Below, piece after piece: positions 24,678 through 33,192 of a DNA stretch of 64,000 nt (position 1 is its first letter; every line of letters starts with the position of its first letter). Under the pieces are notes generated by a model, which saw only the letters and a list, made by a program, of their open reading frames with translations, did not search any database and had not been told where the DNA came from. This DNA comes from MPNO01 sp965205995 (GTDB lineage Bacteria > Pseudomonadota > Alphaproteobacteria > MPNO01): contig OZ242200.1 of the NCBI GenBank assembly GCA_965205995.1, forward strand, positions 2,046,001-2,110,000, written 5' to 3'. The position numbers were made by a program, and so were the translations under genes.

Positions 24678-25757
24678 ATGGCGCAGCGGCAAACGACGAT
24701 AGAGGACGATTTCCTCGCCGAGGTGTATGGCGCGGCGCTCGATTTTCCGGGCTCGGCCGGGCAGCCGATCGTCCGTCCGAAGAAACACCTCATTCAAGCG
24801 CATCACTGGAAAGCGGCTGAAATCGAGCGGTTGACCGAAAAGGCGGCGGGCATGGCGTTGGGCGAACGGCGCATGCTGCGGCTCGCCAACCCCGGGACGC
24901 CGGGATGGAAATACGCGACCCAGTCGCTCTCGGTCTCGGTCCAGCAGATCCTGCCCAACGAAATCGCGGTGCCGCATCGGCATACGGCGAACGCGATCCG
25001 TTTTTTCCTCAAGGGAAGCGGCGCTTACACGACGGTCGAAAACGACAAGTGCATTATGGAGCCCGGCGACCTGATCGTGACGCCGGGCGGCGAGTGGCAC
25101 GACTATGGCGGCGAAGGCAACGAGGCCGGCGTGTGGCTCGATGCGCTCGACCTGCCGCTGGTCCAGTATCTCGACGCGATGGGCTATCTCGAAACCCTGG
25201 GTGAATATGTCGGCTATCAAGTGTCGGACGAGACCCAGCTATCGGGATCGGCGGCTGGGCTTTCGGAGAAGCGCTACAGCACGGCCGGGCTGAAGCCGAT
25301 GTGGGACAGCGATGGCAGCTCGAACCGGGTGGGGCTCATCCACTACCGGTGGGCGTCGACCTATGCGGCGCTCTGCCGCCTCGCCGAGACCGAGGTCAGC
25401 CCGTTCGACGATGTGATCCTCGAATACGTCAATCCGGCGACCGGCAAGTCGCTTTATCCAACCTTCACCTGCTGCGTTCAGATGATCAGGCCCGGTGTCC
25501 GGACCAAGGCTCATCGGCACACCAGCTGCGCGGTGTATTACGTGTTCCAGGGAAAGGGCCATAGCGTGGTCGGGGATCGGCGCTTCGACTGGGCCGAGGG
25601 CGATTTGTTCGTGGTCCCGACCTGGTTCTGGCATGAGCATGGTAATTCGAACGGCGAGCCCGCAATCCTGTTCTCGATCCACGATTTCCCGGCCATGAAG
25701 TCGCTCGGCATCTACCACGAGATGCCCCATCCCGACGGCTACCTCGCCCAGGCTTGA
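24678..25757 (+). CDS. Gentisate 1,2-dioxygenase-like bicupin
   Basis: A 359-residue protein with two cupin domains, the architecture and length of gentisate 1,2-dioxygenase, which opens gentisate to maleylpyruvate with Fe(II) and O2. The N-terminal cupin has AVPHRHTANAIRFFLKG and GDLIVTPGGEWHDYGG; the C-terminal cupin has TKAHRHTSCAVYYVFQG and VVPTWFWHEHGN. Both retain an HxH pair plus a later His. In characterised enzymes only the N-terminal site is catalytic, so a second complete site is worth noting. GAGGAG seven bases upstream supports ATG 24678. 1-hydroxy-2-naphthoate or salicylate dioxygenase activity is an alternative. Confidence 0.88.
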   Translation: MAQRQTTIEDDFLAEVYGAALDFPGSAGQPIVRPKKHLIQAHHWKAAEIERLTEKAAGMALGERRMLRLANPGTPGWKYATQSLSVSVQQILPNEIAVPHRHTANAIRFFLKGSGAYTTVENDKCIMEPGDLIVTPGGEWHDYGGEGNEAGVWLDALDLPLVQYLDAMGYLETLGEYVGYQVSDETQLSGSAAGLSEKRYSTAGLKPMWDSDGSSNRVGLIHYRWASTYAALCRLAETEVSPFDDVILEYVNPATGKSLYPTFTCCVQMIRPGVRTKAHRHTSCAVYYVFQGKGHSVVGDRRFDWAEGDLFVVPTWFWHEHGNSNGEPAILFSIHDFPAMKSLGIYHEMPHPDGYLAQA

Positions 25758-25867
25758 GACGTCGAAGAGCCGCGCAGCTACGCCCGATCCGGCGTGCCGA
25801 CAGCCGAACTGCACCCATCACTCGGACCAGGCCTCGCAATACGCCGCCCAGGCCTACCGGGCCTCGC

Positions 25868-26278
25868 TCAAGCGGTCACTTCCATCTCCGCGGCCGTCAG
25901 CTCGCGGGTGCCGTATTCGGCAGGCGAGGTGATCTCGAGCATCTCGAGGTCGTCGGACCAGTCGACGACCGAGTGCCTGATCTCGGGCGGCAGCATGTGG
26001 ACCGAACCCGCCCTGAGCGTTTCCTCGCCGTGTCCTTCGTACCAGAACGTCACCCAGCCGCTGACGACGTAGACGATCAGGAAATCGATGTCGGTGTGAA
26101 GGTGGGCTTCGATCGGCGGCGGGCCGTCGCCGCCCCGGATCAGGTGCGCGCCGTACTTGCCGTCGGTCGCTTCTTCGATGCCGAAATGCCGGTAGACGAA
26201 CTGATCGCGGATACCGGCTTTTCCGTAGACCGCGCCATCGGCGTGGCTGATCACCAGCTTTTGCTTGAAATCCGACAT
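25868..26278 (-). CDS. Cupin-domain protein
   Basis: A 136-residue single-cupin protein. Cupin motif 1 is PPPIEAHLHTDIDFLIVYVVSGW at residues 53-75 and motif 2 is VHMLPPEIRHSVVDWSDD. The HLHTD and IRHS histidines are the likely metal ligands. It is transcribed away from the dioxygenase cluster and follows a RidA gene by 64 bases on the minus strand, so the two are probably one operon. No activity can be assigned; a sugar- or ring-cleavage-product isomerase is possible. Confidence 0.82.
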   Translation of the reverse strand: MSDFKQKLVISHADGAVYGKAGIRDQFVYRHFGIEEATDGKYGAHLIRGGDGPPPIEAHLHTDIDFLIVYVVSGWVTFWYEGHGEETLRAGSVHMLPPEIRHSVVDWSDDLEMLEITSPAEYGTRELTAAEMEVTA

Positions 26279-26342
26279 CGGACCCTCCGTTTCGTCTGGA
26301 CGATGCGCAAGCTTATCGTGATTCGGGCGTGGCGCGAAGGAA

Positions 26343-26687
26343 TCAAACCGCGGCCACGAGCATGATTTCGACCCGCGTGCCGGGCGTCAGCTCGACGCCG
26401 ACCGCGGCGCGTGCGGGCAGGCAGGCGGGGTCGAGCCAGGCCATCCAGACCTCGTTCATCGCATCCTTCTGCGACAGGTCGGCCATATAGACCGTCGCGG
26501 ACAGAATGCGCGACTTGTCGGTGCCCGCTTCGGCAAGAAAGCCGTCGATCTGCGCCAGCACTTGCTCGGTCTGGCCCTTGACGTCGAGGGTCTTGTCCTG
26601 GGCGACGATACCCGAAAGATAGGCTAGGCCGCCGTGCACAACCGCGCGGGCGTTCCACGCGCCCGGCTTTATTCTGTTGATCGACAT
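26343..26687 (-). CDS. RidA family (imine deaminase-like) protein
   Basis: A 114-residue RidA/YjgF/UK114 protein. It contains AYLSGIVAQDKTLDVKGQTE and QIDGFLAEAGTDKSRILSA, with a C-terminal RAAVGVELTPGTRVEIMLVA. The Arg of RxAVGV, which binds the substrate carboxylate in active RidA, is present at about residue 93. Such proteins hydrolyse reactive enamine/imine intermediates or act in amino-aromatic degradation. GAGGAG precedes the ATG. Likely first gene of a two-gene minus-strand operon with the cupin. Confidence 0.88.
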   Translation of the reverse strand: MSINRIKPGAWNARAVVHGGLAYLSGIVAQDKTLDVKGQTEQVLAQIDGFLAEAGTDKSRILSATVYMADLSQKDAMNEVWMAWLDPACLPARAAVGVELTPGTRVEIMLVAAV

Positions 26688-27143
26688 GACTCGCTCCTCC
26701 TCATTCGAATCGCGGCGGCCTGGTCGGCATGGTCGGGGTTGTCACGGTCGAGCTTGCGAACCAGCGCCGGCCACTCCCGCTGGCCGATCGTCCGGTGGCC
26801 GGCGTTCGAGATGGTGACCTGCCCCACTGACCGGTCCAGTTCGAATGCTGGTGCATTGCTGGTTTGGACTCGCCCCCGATGTTGGACCACCGGGCCCGAT
26901 GACAGAGTCGCCGACTTGTTTCTACCGGGCTTTGTCCTCGCGTAGCGGTCCAAAGTGCCGCAGCCCTGCAACACGATGAGACGAACACCGTCCTTACCAA
27001 TACGTTGTATCTCCGCCGGCGACACCGGAACATGCCGACCGCCCGGCCCGCATGCCGTGCCATCATAGGCGGACCGTAGCGAAGTTGACATAATTGCAGA
27101 AGGCCATGCCCTGGCCTTTCCCGCAGCTGGGAGGAACCGCGCC
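26688..27143. other. About 450-bp divergent intergenic region, no gene recognised
   Basis: This lies between the minus-strand RidA/cupin operon and the plus-strand molybdoenzyme fragment. Open frames occur on both strands but their codon use is patchy and none matches a family I know. It should contain divergent promoters. GGGAGGAACC just before 27144 is the ribosome-binding site of the molybdoenzyme fragment. Confidence 0.4.
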
Positions 27144-27524
27144 ATGAACGGCGGCGACACAAGGAAGGTTCCGGTCTACTGCAACCGGTGTGCCGCGGGC
27201 CCGGACCTGATGAAGGTCGAGATGCGCGACGGCGTGGCGTTGCGCGTCGAGCCGAATTTCGACATCGCCGAACATCCGGCAGGCGGGCGGGTCTGCGTCA
27301 AGGCCTACGGGCTGATTCAGAAGACCTACAACCCGCACCGAATCGCCCAGCCGATGAAGCGCACCAATCCCCGGAAGGGCCGCGGCGAAGACCCGGGTTT
27401 CGTGCCGATCCCGTGGGACGAGGCGTTCGACGTCGTCGCCGAAAGGCTCAACGCCATCCGGGCAACCGGCCTGCGCGACGACTCCGGCTATCCGGTCTCC
27501 CGGCCGCGCCATGGCGTGTGGTAG
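27144..27524 (+). pseudogene. Molybdopterin oxidoreductase (DMSO-reductase family), N-terminal fragment
   Basis: The reading starts well, with a strong Shine-Dalgarno. The iron-sulphur domain has PVYCNRCAAGPDLMKVE at residues 10-26, GGRVCVKAYGLIQKTYNP with a last Cys, and the PWDEAFDVVAERLNAI helix typical of formate dehydrogenase/DMSO-reductase-like enzymes. Genuine members run 650-900 residues; this breaks off at about codon 115 (position ~27485), where it enters the complement of the next gene and soon meets a TAG. A deletion removed the rest, so only the cofactor-less N-terminal piece remains. Confidence 0.78.
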
Positions 27525-28069
27525 TTCCGCTCGTTGTGCTCGATCGTGTTGACGAAGCCGAGCGCCAGCTTGCGCTTCGCGGCTTCGGCGGCCGAGGCGA
27601 GTTCGGCCGCCAGATCGCGGCGCGGGCAGAAACGGCCATAGCCCATTGCCTCGTATGACCCGCGCTCGGGCAGCGACTCGCCGTAGGTGACGATGCCGCG
27701 CGCCGCGCGTAGCGCCGCCGGCACGGCGTCCGCGAGCCTCAACCCCTGCCCCGCATTGTTGCCCACCGCGACGAGGTCGATGGTTTCGTCGAGCCCGCCC
27801 AGCGCCTCGCGGATCGCCGCCTCCGAGACCCGGTCCCAGTTGAGCTTCTCCCGGTCGGCCTCGGCGGCGGTGAGGAACCCCGGATATCCCTCGCCGATCC
27901 GGTAGACCCCGTCGCGCGAGGTGAGGCGCGCCCAGGGGAGCGGCGGGTCCGCCACGAAGGCGTCGACGGTGACCTCGTTGTCGAGGATCAGAATTTTGAA
28001 GTGCCCGGCGAAGCAACGATCGAGCTCGGCGGCAATGCTTGTAATGACCGTCTCCCCTCTCCGCCGCAC
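27488..28069 (-). CDS. Protein of unknown family, 193 residues
   Basis: From a GTG at 28069 the protein runs VRRRGETVITSIAAELDR and continues with ILILDNEVTVDAFVAD, LDETIDLVAVGNNAGQGLRL and RGIVTYGESLPERGSY. Codon use matches the neighbours. No catalytic motif or membrane helix is evident, and I do not recognise the family. It lies 11 bases after the amidohydrolase stop on the same strand, so the two are probably co-transcribed. An ATT at the VITS position is another possible start. Its end overlaps the truncated molybdoenzyme on the other strand, so its C-terminus may also be affected by the deletion. Confidence 0.6.
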   Translation of the reverse strand: MRRRGETVITSIAAELDRCFAGHFKILILDNEVTVDAFVADPPLPWARLTSRDGVYRIGEGYPGFLTAAEADREKLNWDRVSEAAIREALGGLDETIDLVAVGNNAGQGLRLADAVPAALRAARGIVTYGESLPERGSYEAMGYGRFCPRRDLAAELASAAEAAKRKLALGFVNTIEHNERNYHTPWRGRETG

Positions 28070-28080
28070 TCGTCCCGCGC

Positions 28081-29454
28081 CTACAGATAATCCGCCGTCG
28101 CGCCGGTCGCCTTGAAATCGGCCAGAATCCGGCCGGTCGAGGCGACCAGAGCCGCCTTCTTGGCGTCGAGGCCGGGGCAGACGATCCGGCCGCCGCGCTT
28201 GCGGACCGTGCCGGCCACCAGCACCGTGTCGACGTTGCCCGGATTGGCGTGCAGCACGATGGCGTTGGTCGCATTGCCGGCGCCGATCATGTTGAGGTCG
28301 GTCTTGCGCAGGCAGGCGATGTCGGCCTGCTTGCCCGGCGTCAGCGACCCGACGCGGGCGTCGAGATGCGCCATCCGCGCGCTGTCGCGGGTCGCCCAGC
28401 GCAGCGCCTCGGCGGCGGTCACCGGGATCGGGTGCGGCTTTTCGCCGGTGGCGGCGAAGCTCCGCATCGAATGGGCGTGGCGCTCCAGCTGCAGCGTCAT
28501 GCGCATGACCGCGAACATGTCGGCGGCGTAGGCGCATTCGACATCGGTGCCGATCGCCACCGGCACGCCGCGCGCGCGCAACCGGCCGGTCAGCGGCGGG
28601 CCGTAGGCCATCTGCATTTCGACCTCGGCGGTGACCACGAACGTCGCGCCGTGCTCGACCAGCAGTTCGAAATCGGCGTCGGTCAGCTCGTTGCCGTGGA
28701 CGATGCTGATCTTGTCGCCGATCAGCCCCGCCGCGGCCGCCGCCGCGTAGCCCTGCGGCGCCGGCATCGCCGCGCCGGAATGGTGCAGGCTGGCGACGAT
28801 GTCGAACTCCCGGGCGAGGCGGAAATCCTCGATCACGACGTCGTGCACCGACATTTGCGGGCCGAGCACCGCGAGCCCCAGCGAAAGCAGCCCGTCATCG
28901 GCGGCGAAGCGGCCCTTGCGCAGCCGTTCGACCTCGCCGCGCGGCATCGGTATCTCGCCATACGGCTTGTCGCCGGGACCGGGGTCGGGCTTCGGCGATC
29001 CGTGCAGGAACAGCGCCCGGATGCCGGCCTCGGCGAGGCCGTCGATCGCCGCGTCGGAATGCTCGGGCGTCGGATTGTTGTGGTGCCAGTCGGCGATCGT
29101 CGTGACGCCGCAATCGATCTGGTTGAGCGCCCCGACCAGGTTGGCGATGCGGATATCCTCGGGCCGGAAGAAGGTCGCCAGCCCGGCATGAATGGCGCGG
29201 AAATAGTTGGTCCCCGTCCAGTCCCCGGCGAGGCTGCGCAGCCCGGTCTGCCAGGTATGGATATGGCCGTTGACGAGGCCCGGCATGACGATCATGTCGG
29301 CGGCGTCGATCGCCTCGAATTCACCTCCAACCGCGAGGTCGACGCCGATTGCGGCGATCTCGGTCCCCTCGATCAGCACGTCGCCGCGTTCCAGATCGCC
29401 GATCCCGGCATCCATCGTGACGACGCTCCCCCCCTTGATCAGCAGCTTCGGCAT
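28081..29454 (-). CDS. Amidohydrolase family protein (cytosine/SAH-deaminase-like)
   Basis: A 457-residue metal-dependent hydrolase of the TrzN/AtzA/SAH-deaminase branch. MPGLVNGHIHTWQTGLR at about residues 57-73 supplies the HxH metal pair, SLHHSGAAMPAP the third-His region, KISIVHGNELTDAD the fourth and VAIGTDVECAYAADMF the metal Asp. The branch includes triazine chlorohydrolases and aminohydrolases as well as guanine deaminase-like enzymes. In a region rich in xenobiotic-type genes a deaminase or dechlorinase is plausible, but substrate residues cannot be judged by eye. It heads a minus-strand pair with the unknown 193-residue protein. Confidence 0.9.
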   Translation of the reverse strand: MPKLLIKGGSVVTMDAGIGDLERGDVLIEGTEIAAIGVDLAVGGEFEAIDAADMIVMPGLVNGHIHTWQTGLRSLAGDWTGTNYFRAIHAGLATFFRPEDIRIANLVGALNQIDCGVTTIADWHHNNPTPEHSDAAIDGLAEAGIRALFLHGSPKPDPGPGDKPYGEIPMPRGEVERLRKGRFAADDGLLSLGLAVLGPQMSVHDVVIEDFRLAREFDIVASLHHSGAAMPAPQGYAAAAAAGLIGDKISIVHGNELTDADFELLVEHGATFVVTAEVEMQMAYGPPLTGRLRARGVPVAIGTDVECAYAADMFAVMRMTLQLERHAHSMRSFAATGEKPHPIPVTAAEALRWATRDSARMAHLDARVGSLTPGKQADIACLRKTDLNMIGAGNATNAIVLHANPGNVDTVLVAGTVRKRGGRIVCPGLDAKKAALVASTGRILADFKATGATADYL

Positions 29455-30282
29455 GGCAGCGCTCCGCGGTCGTTCATGGCCCGGCCAGCCTAGCCGCCGC
29501 GGTCACCGCCTGCCAGGCGCTGTCCGGCCGAGGCGTTAGTCGAGGAAATCCTCCAGGCGGACCTCGTTCCTGTGCGGTGCCAGCGTGCGATCGAACACCC
29601 GACGGGCCTCGGGCCGGCTCAGCGGCGGCCGGGTCGCATCGGTGCCCCATTTGCCGGTCACGACATTGCGCGTCCCGCCCGCGGCCGGACGCGCGGTGGG
29701 ATCGATCGGATGGCCCTTGGCCTCGGGCACCTTCGACCCGCGTCCGTCGAGCGACCGGGGTCTGGCGCTGTCGCTGCGCCAGACGCCGGGGGCGGCGTCG
29801 ACGGGCGGCCCGGACGCGCTGATGGGCCGCGAGACCCAGACCGGGCTCGGGGCCAATGACACCGGCGGAGCGCGGTCGGTGGGTTTGAGGCGTGCTTCGT
29901 GACCTATATTGGCCGTGCCGGGAAGAGTATAAGCATGCCAACGCCGATCGGGGGCGGCACGGTTGTGACCGCGGAGGAGAACTATCACCCCGATGTCCAG
30001 GAACACTTCGACCGGGGAGCGGCGGCGCAAGCTCGCCGCTCTGCGCACGTCCATATGCGACGGCATCGGCGAACGACCGTTCGCCGAGCGGCTCCCGTCA
30101 AGGCCGGCATTGGACAGGACGGAGGGGACCGCAGCCTTGATCGCCGGAACTGTCCGGTGCCTCGTCGAGCAAGGCAGGCTGGCAATCTTGCGGGGTGGCT
30201 GTCTGCCCGGGCGTGGGCGCGGCCGGGTCATCATCGCGCGGGCGCAGCCATAAGGCGCGGGCGCAGCCATAAGGTAGGTCGA
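29455..30282. other. 830-bp region upstream of rpoD; possible small minus-strand ORF
   Basis: A minus-strand frame ending at 29536 (TAA) reads a Pro/Arg-rich sequence with GTRNVVTGKWGTDATRPPLS and a terminal EVRLEDFLD. It could be a real small protein of about 120 residues, but no start with a ribosome-binding site stands out and I know no family. The remainder (29950-30235) appears non-coding. At 30237-30274 a 19-bp unit is repeated in tandem just before rpoD. Confidence 0.3.
30237..30274 (+). repeat. Tandem 19-bp direct repeat in the rpoD leader
   Basis: CGCGGGCGCAGCCATAAGG occurs twice with no spacer (30237-30255 and 30256-30274), ending 8 bases before the rpoD ATG at 30283. Each unit contains an AAGG that could act as a ribosome-binding site, so copy number might alter translation. 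Confidence 0.8.
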
Positions 30283-32220
30283 ATGCTGGCGAAGCCGATA
30301 GAGCGGAGCACGACAACCGAGGGAGACGAGGAGACGGCCGACGGGCCGATCCTGGATCTTTCGGCCTCACCGGTTGCCAAGATGATCGCCCGCGGCCGGG
30401 AGCGCGGCTACGTCACCCAAGACGAGCTGAACGGAGCCCTGCCGCCCGGCGAGACCAGCGCCGATCGGATCGAAGACACGATGACGCTGCTGTCCGAGCT
30501 GGGCATCGCAATCACCGAGGGCGACGAAGCGGAGACCGGCGTCGAGGAAGGACGTCCGGAAGCGGCTTCGGCTTCCGCTGCACCCAGGCCTGGCGCTGAC
30601 GATATCGGGCTTCCCGACGATCCGGTGGGAATGTACCTGCGGGAGATGGGACGCACGGCGCTTCTCACCCGGGAAGACGAGGTTGCGCTCGCCAAGCGCA
30701 TCGAGGCGGGGCGGCAGACCATGCTCGACGGTCTCCGCGAGAGCCCGCTGACCATGAGCGCCGTGCTCGCATGGCGCGACGAGGTCCGCGCGGGCTCGAT
30801 GGCGGTACGCGAAGTGATCGACATCGAGGCCACCTATGGCAGCGCCCCGGCGGCGGGCGGCGAGAGTAACGGCCCTGGACCTCGGAATGGTCGTGCAGAT
30901 ACGCGAGCGGCGAAGGGCGCCGACGAAAGCGGCGATGAAGCCGACGAGGACAAGCCGTTGCTCTCGGCCATGGAGGGGGCGGTCCTTCCCCGTGTCATGG
31001 AGACCTTCGACGCGATCGCAGTGACCTATGGGAAGCTCCGCCGGCTCCAGGAGCTGCGCATCGAGCCGGCCCGCAAGAACCGAACGCTGACGGCGTGGCA
31101 GACCAGACGCTGCCGGGAGCTGAACCGCGATCTTGCGGCGTCGATGCAGCGCCTTCATTTCACCGATGCCTGCATCGAGACGCTCGTGGACGAGCTCCGC
31201 GACCTGAACCGCCGCCTTGGGCGTATCGAAGGCGCGCTTTTGCGTCTGGCTGCCGATTGCGGCGTCGCACGGGACGCGTTTCTCACGCACCATGAGGGCC
31301 GCGAGCTTGAATCGGCCTGGCTGTCGCGGGTCGGACGACTGCGCGGCGAAGGCTGGAAGACCCTCGCCAGGGAAAAGCGTCCCGAGGTTGTCGCGTTACG
31401 CGGGGACATCCTCGCTTTGGCCCGGGACACCGGTCTGGAGCCGGTCGAGCTCAAGCGGATCGCCGGTGCAGTCCTGAGGGGGCAGCGCGAGGCGAGCCGG
31501 GCCAAGGAGAAGATGGTCGAGGCCAACCTGCGGCTCGTGGTCTCGATCGCCAAGAGGTACCGGAACCGGGGCCTCAAGTTCCTGGACCTGATCCAGGAGG
31601 GCAATGTCGGGCTGATGAAGGGCGTGGACAAGTTCGACTACCGCAGGGGCTTCAAGTTATCGACCTACGCGACCTGGTGGATCCGTCAGTCAATCACCCG
31701 CGGAATTGCCGACACGGCGCCGACGATCCGCGTTCCGATACACATGGTCGAGGCGACCACCAGACTGAAGCGGTTGTCCTGGCAGATGGGGCAGGAGCTC
31801 GGGCGTGAGCCGAGCCCGGAGGAGCTTTCGGAACGCCTCCGCATGCCGCTCGACAAGGTGCGCCAGACGATGAAGGTTGCGCGGGAGCCGATCAGTCTGG
31901 AGACACCGATCGACGAGGAGGAGGACGGCCATCTCGGCGACCTGATCGAGGACGAGGACGCCGTCCAGCCTCTGGACGCTGCGATCCAGTCCGACCTGCG
32001 CGATGCCGTGAGCCGCGTTCTGGGTAGCCTGACGCCGCGGGAGGAACGCATCCTGCGGATGCGCTTCGGCATCGGCACGAATACCGACCACACGCTCCAG
32101 GAAGTCGGCAAGGTGTTCTCGGTCACGCGCGAGCGCATCCGGCAGATCGAGGCCAAGGCGCTTCAGAAGCTGAAGCACCCGTCCCGGGCACGCGCGCTGC
32201 GTACCTTCCTGGAACAATAG
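30283..32220 (+). CDS. rpoD: RpoD-type sigma-70 factor (divergent copy)
   Basis: A 645-residue group 1-type sigma factor. Region 1.2 is DDPVGMYLREMG at about residues 115-126, followed by the acidic non-conserved insert. Region 2 has KFLDLIQEGNVGLMKGVDKF and STYATWWIRQSITR (-10 contact). Region 3 is HMVEATTRLKRL, and region 4.2 is TLQEVGKVFSVTRERIRQIE (-35 contact). The stretch between regions 2.4 and 3, nearly invariant in RpoD as IADQARTIRIPVHMIE, reads IADTAPTIRVPIHMVE. That, and the location beside a broken IS110 rather than dnaG, suggest a second, altered copy. ATG 30283 is chosen because AAGG precedes it and the protein aligns from there. Confidence 0.85.
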   Translation: MLAKPIERSTTTEGDEETADGPILDLSASPVAKMIARGRERGYVTQDELNGALPPGETSADRIEDTMTLLSELGIAITEGDEAETGVEEGRPEAASASAAPRPGADDIGLPDDPVGMYLREMGRTALLTREDEVALAKRIEAGRQTMLDGLRESPLTMSAVLAWRDEVRAGSMAVREVIDIEATYGSAPAAGGESNGPGPRNGRADTRAAKGADESGDEADEDKPLLSAMEGAVLPRVMETFDAIAVTYGKLRRLQELRIEPARKNRTLTAWQTRRCRELNRDLAASMQRLHFTDACIETLVDELRDLNRRLGRIEGALLRLAADCGVARDAFLTHHEGRELESAWLSRVGRLRGEGWKTLAREKRPEVVALRGDILALARDTGLEPVELKRIAGAVLRGQREASRAKEKMVEANLRLVVSIAKRYRNRGLKFLDLIQEGNVGLMKGVDKFDYRRGFKLSTYATWWIRQSITRGIADTAPTIRVPIHMVEATTRLKRLSWQMGQELGREPSPEELSERLRMPLDKVRQTMKVAREPISLETPIDEEEDGHLGDLIEDEDAVQPLDAAIQSDLRDAVSRVLGSLTPREERILRMRFGIGTNTDHTLQEVGKVFSVTRERIRQIEAKALQKLKHPSRARALRTFLEQ

Positions 32221-32439
32221 AGGCGCCGCGGTCGGCGACGGATGCCCGCGGCCCCATCGGCAAGGCAATCGCCCGGCTCGTGACGCTCGCGGTGACCGGC
32301 CAAGGGAGTAACCGAGAAGAAGCTTCTCTGCGGACGTGTGTGGACGCCCCGTTTGACGCAAGCATTTTTTCGGTCGGTTGGTTGCATGCGGTCAGGTGCT
32401 GTCGTGTGTCCGGCCTCTCATTGCGGCACGTCACACGCC

Positions 32440-33130
32440 GCGGACCCTCATGGAGATGCGCGGACCGGGTCCATATCAGCGCCCAGACGATGCGCGCCAT
32501 CCGGTTGGCCAGCGCCACGGCGACCAGCATGCGCGGCTTGCGCGCCAGCATCCTGGCGAGCCACGGATCGTTCGTCCTGCCGCGCCGGACCGCCCAGCGG
32601 ACCACCGCCATGCCGCCCGTGATCGGCAGCCGCCTCAAGTCGCGCTGGCCCATCTTCGATATCTTGCCCAGTCGCGGCTTGCCGCCCGTCGAGTGCTGGC
32701 GCGGCACCAGGCCCAGCCAGGCGGCGAAGTCCCGGCCGCGCCGGAAGCCCTCCATCGGCGGTGCGAAAGCCTGGATCGCCATCGCGGTGATCGGGCCGAT
32801 CCCCGGCACGCTCATCAGGCGCCTGGCATCTGCATCCTGCCGCGCGCTCGCATGGATTTTCTTCTCCAGGTCCGCGATCTGTTCGAGCAGAAGGCTGCCC
32901 AGCTCGCGAACCGCGTCCGGCAGGTTCGAGTCCGGATCCTCAAGCGCCGGCGCCAGGCGGTCGACATGAGCGGGCCCCTGGGCCGCAACGACGCCGAACT
33001 CCGCGAGATGGCCGCGCAGCGCGTTGATCGTCTGGGTGCGCTGACGCACCATCAGATCGCGTGTCCGGAACAGCATCCCCCGACCCTGCTGCTCCGCCGT
33101 CTTGACCGCCACGAAATTCATCGTCGGTCG
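32440..33130 (-). pseudogene. IS110-family transposase, N-terminally truncated
   Basis: The minus strand reads MNFVAVKTAEQQGRGMLFRT, then VRQRTQTINALRGHLAEFGV, and the IS116/IS110/IS902 helix-hairpin-helix domain with LMSVPGIGPITAMAIQAF and DFAAWLGLVPRQHSTGGKPR. The RuvC-like DEDD domain (about 100-120 N-terminal residues) is absent. Typical IS110 similarity ends at ANRMARIVWAL; the frame then runs on into the rpoD terminus without meaning. A perfect hairpin lies within 20 bases of the truncated end. Confidence 0.85.
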
Positions 33131-33138
33131 CGACGCCG

Positions 33139-33182
33139 CCTCGCAGCATGCCCCGGACTACGATCCGGGGCATGCTGCGAGG
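33139..33182. repeat. Perfect 19-bp inverted repeat (hairpin)
   Basis: Two 19-base arms, 33139-33157 (CCTCGCAGCATGCCCCGGA) and its exact complement 33164-33182, enclose a 6-base loop. No T-run follows on either strand, so it is not a standard terminator, although it does lie just after the deacetylase stop. IS110/IS1111 relatives often insert in or near such REP-like palindromes, which may explain why the truncated transposase ends here. Confidence 0.85.
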
Positions 33183-33192
33183 GTCGGGGCCG

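Noticed and set aside
29536..30270. A 244-codon minus-strand gene upstream of rpoD
   Set aside because: Only the last 120 codons look remotely protein-like, no start with a ribosome-binding site was found, and no family is recognised. It is described as a possible ORF within the region entry instead.
33139..33182. Palindrome as a rho-independent terminator
   Set aside because: The stem is perfect, but no T-run follows on either strand, so only the repeat is claimed.
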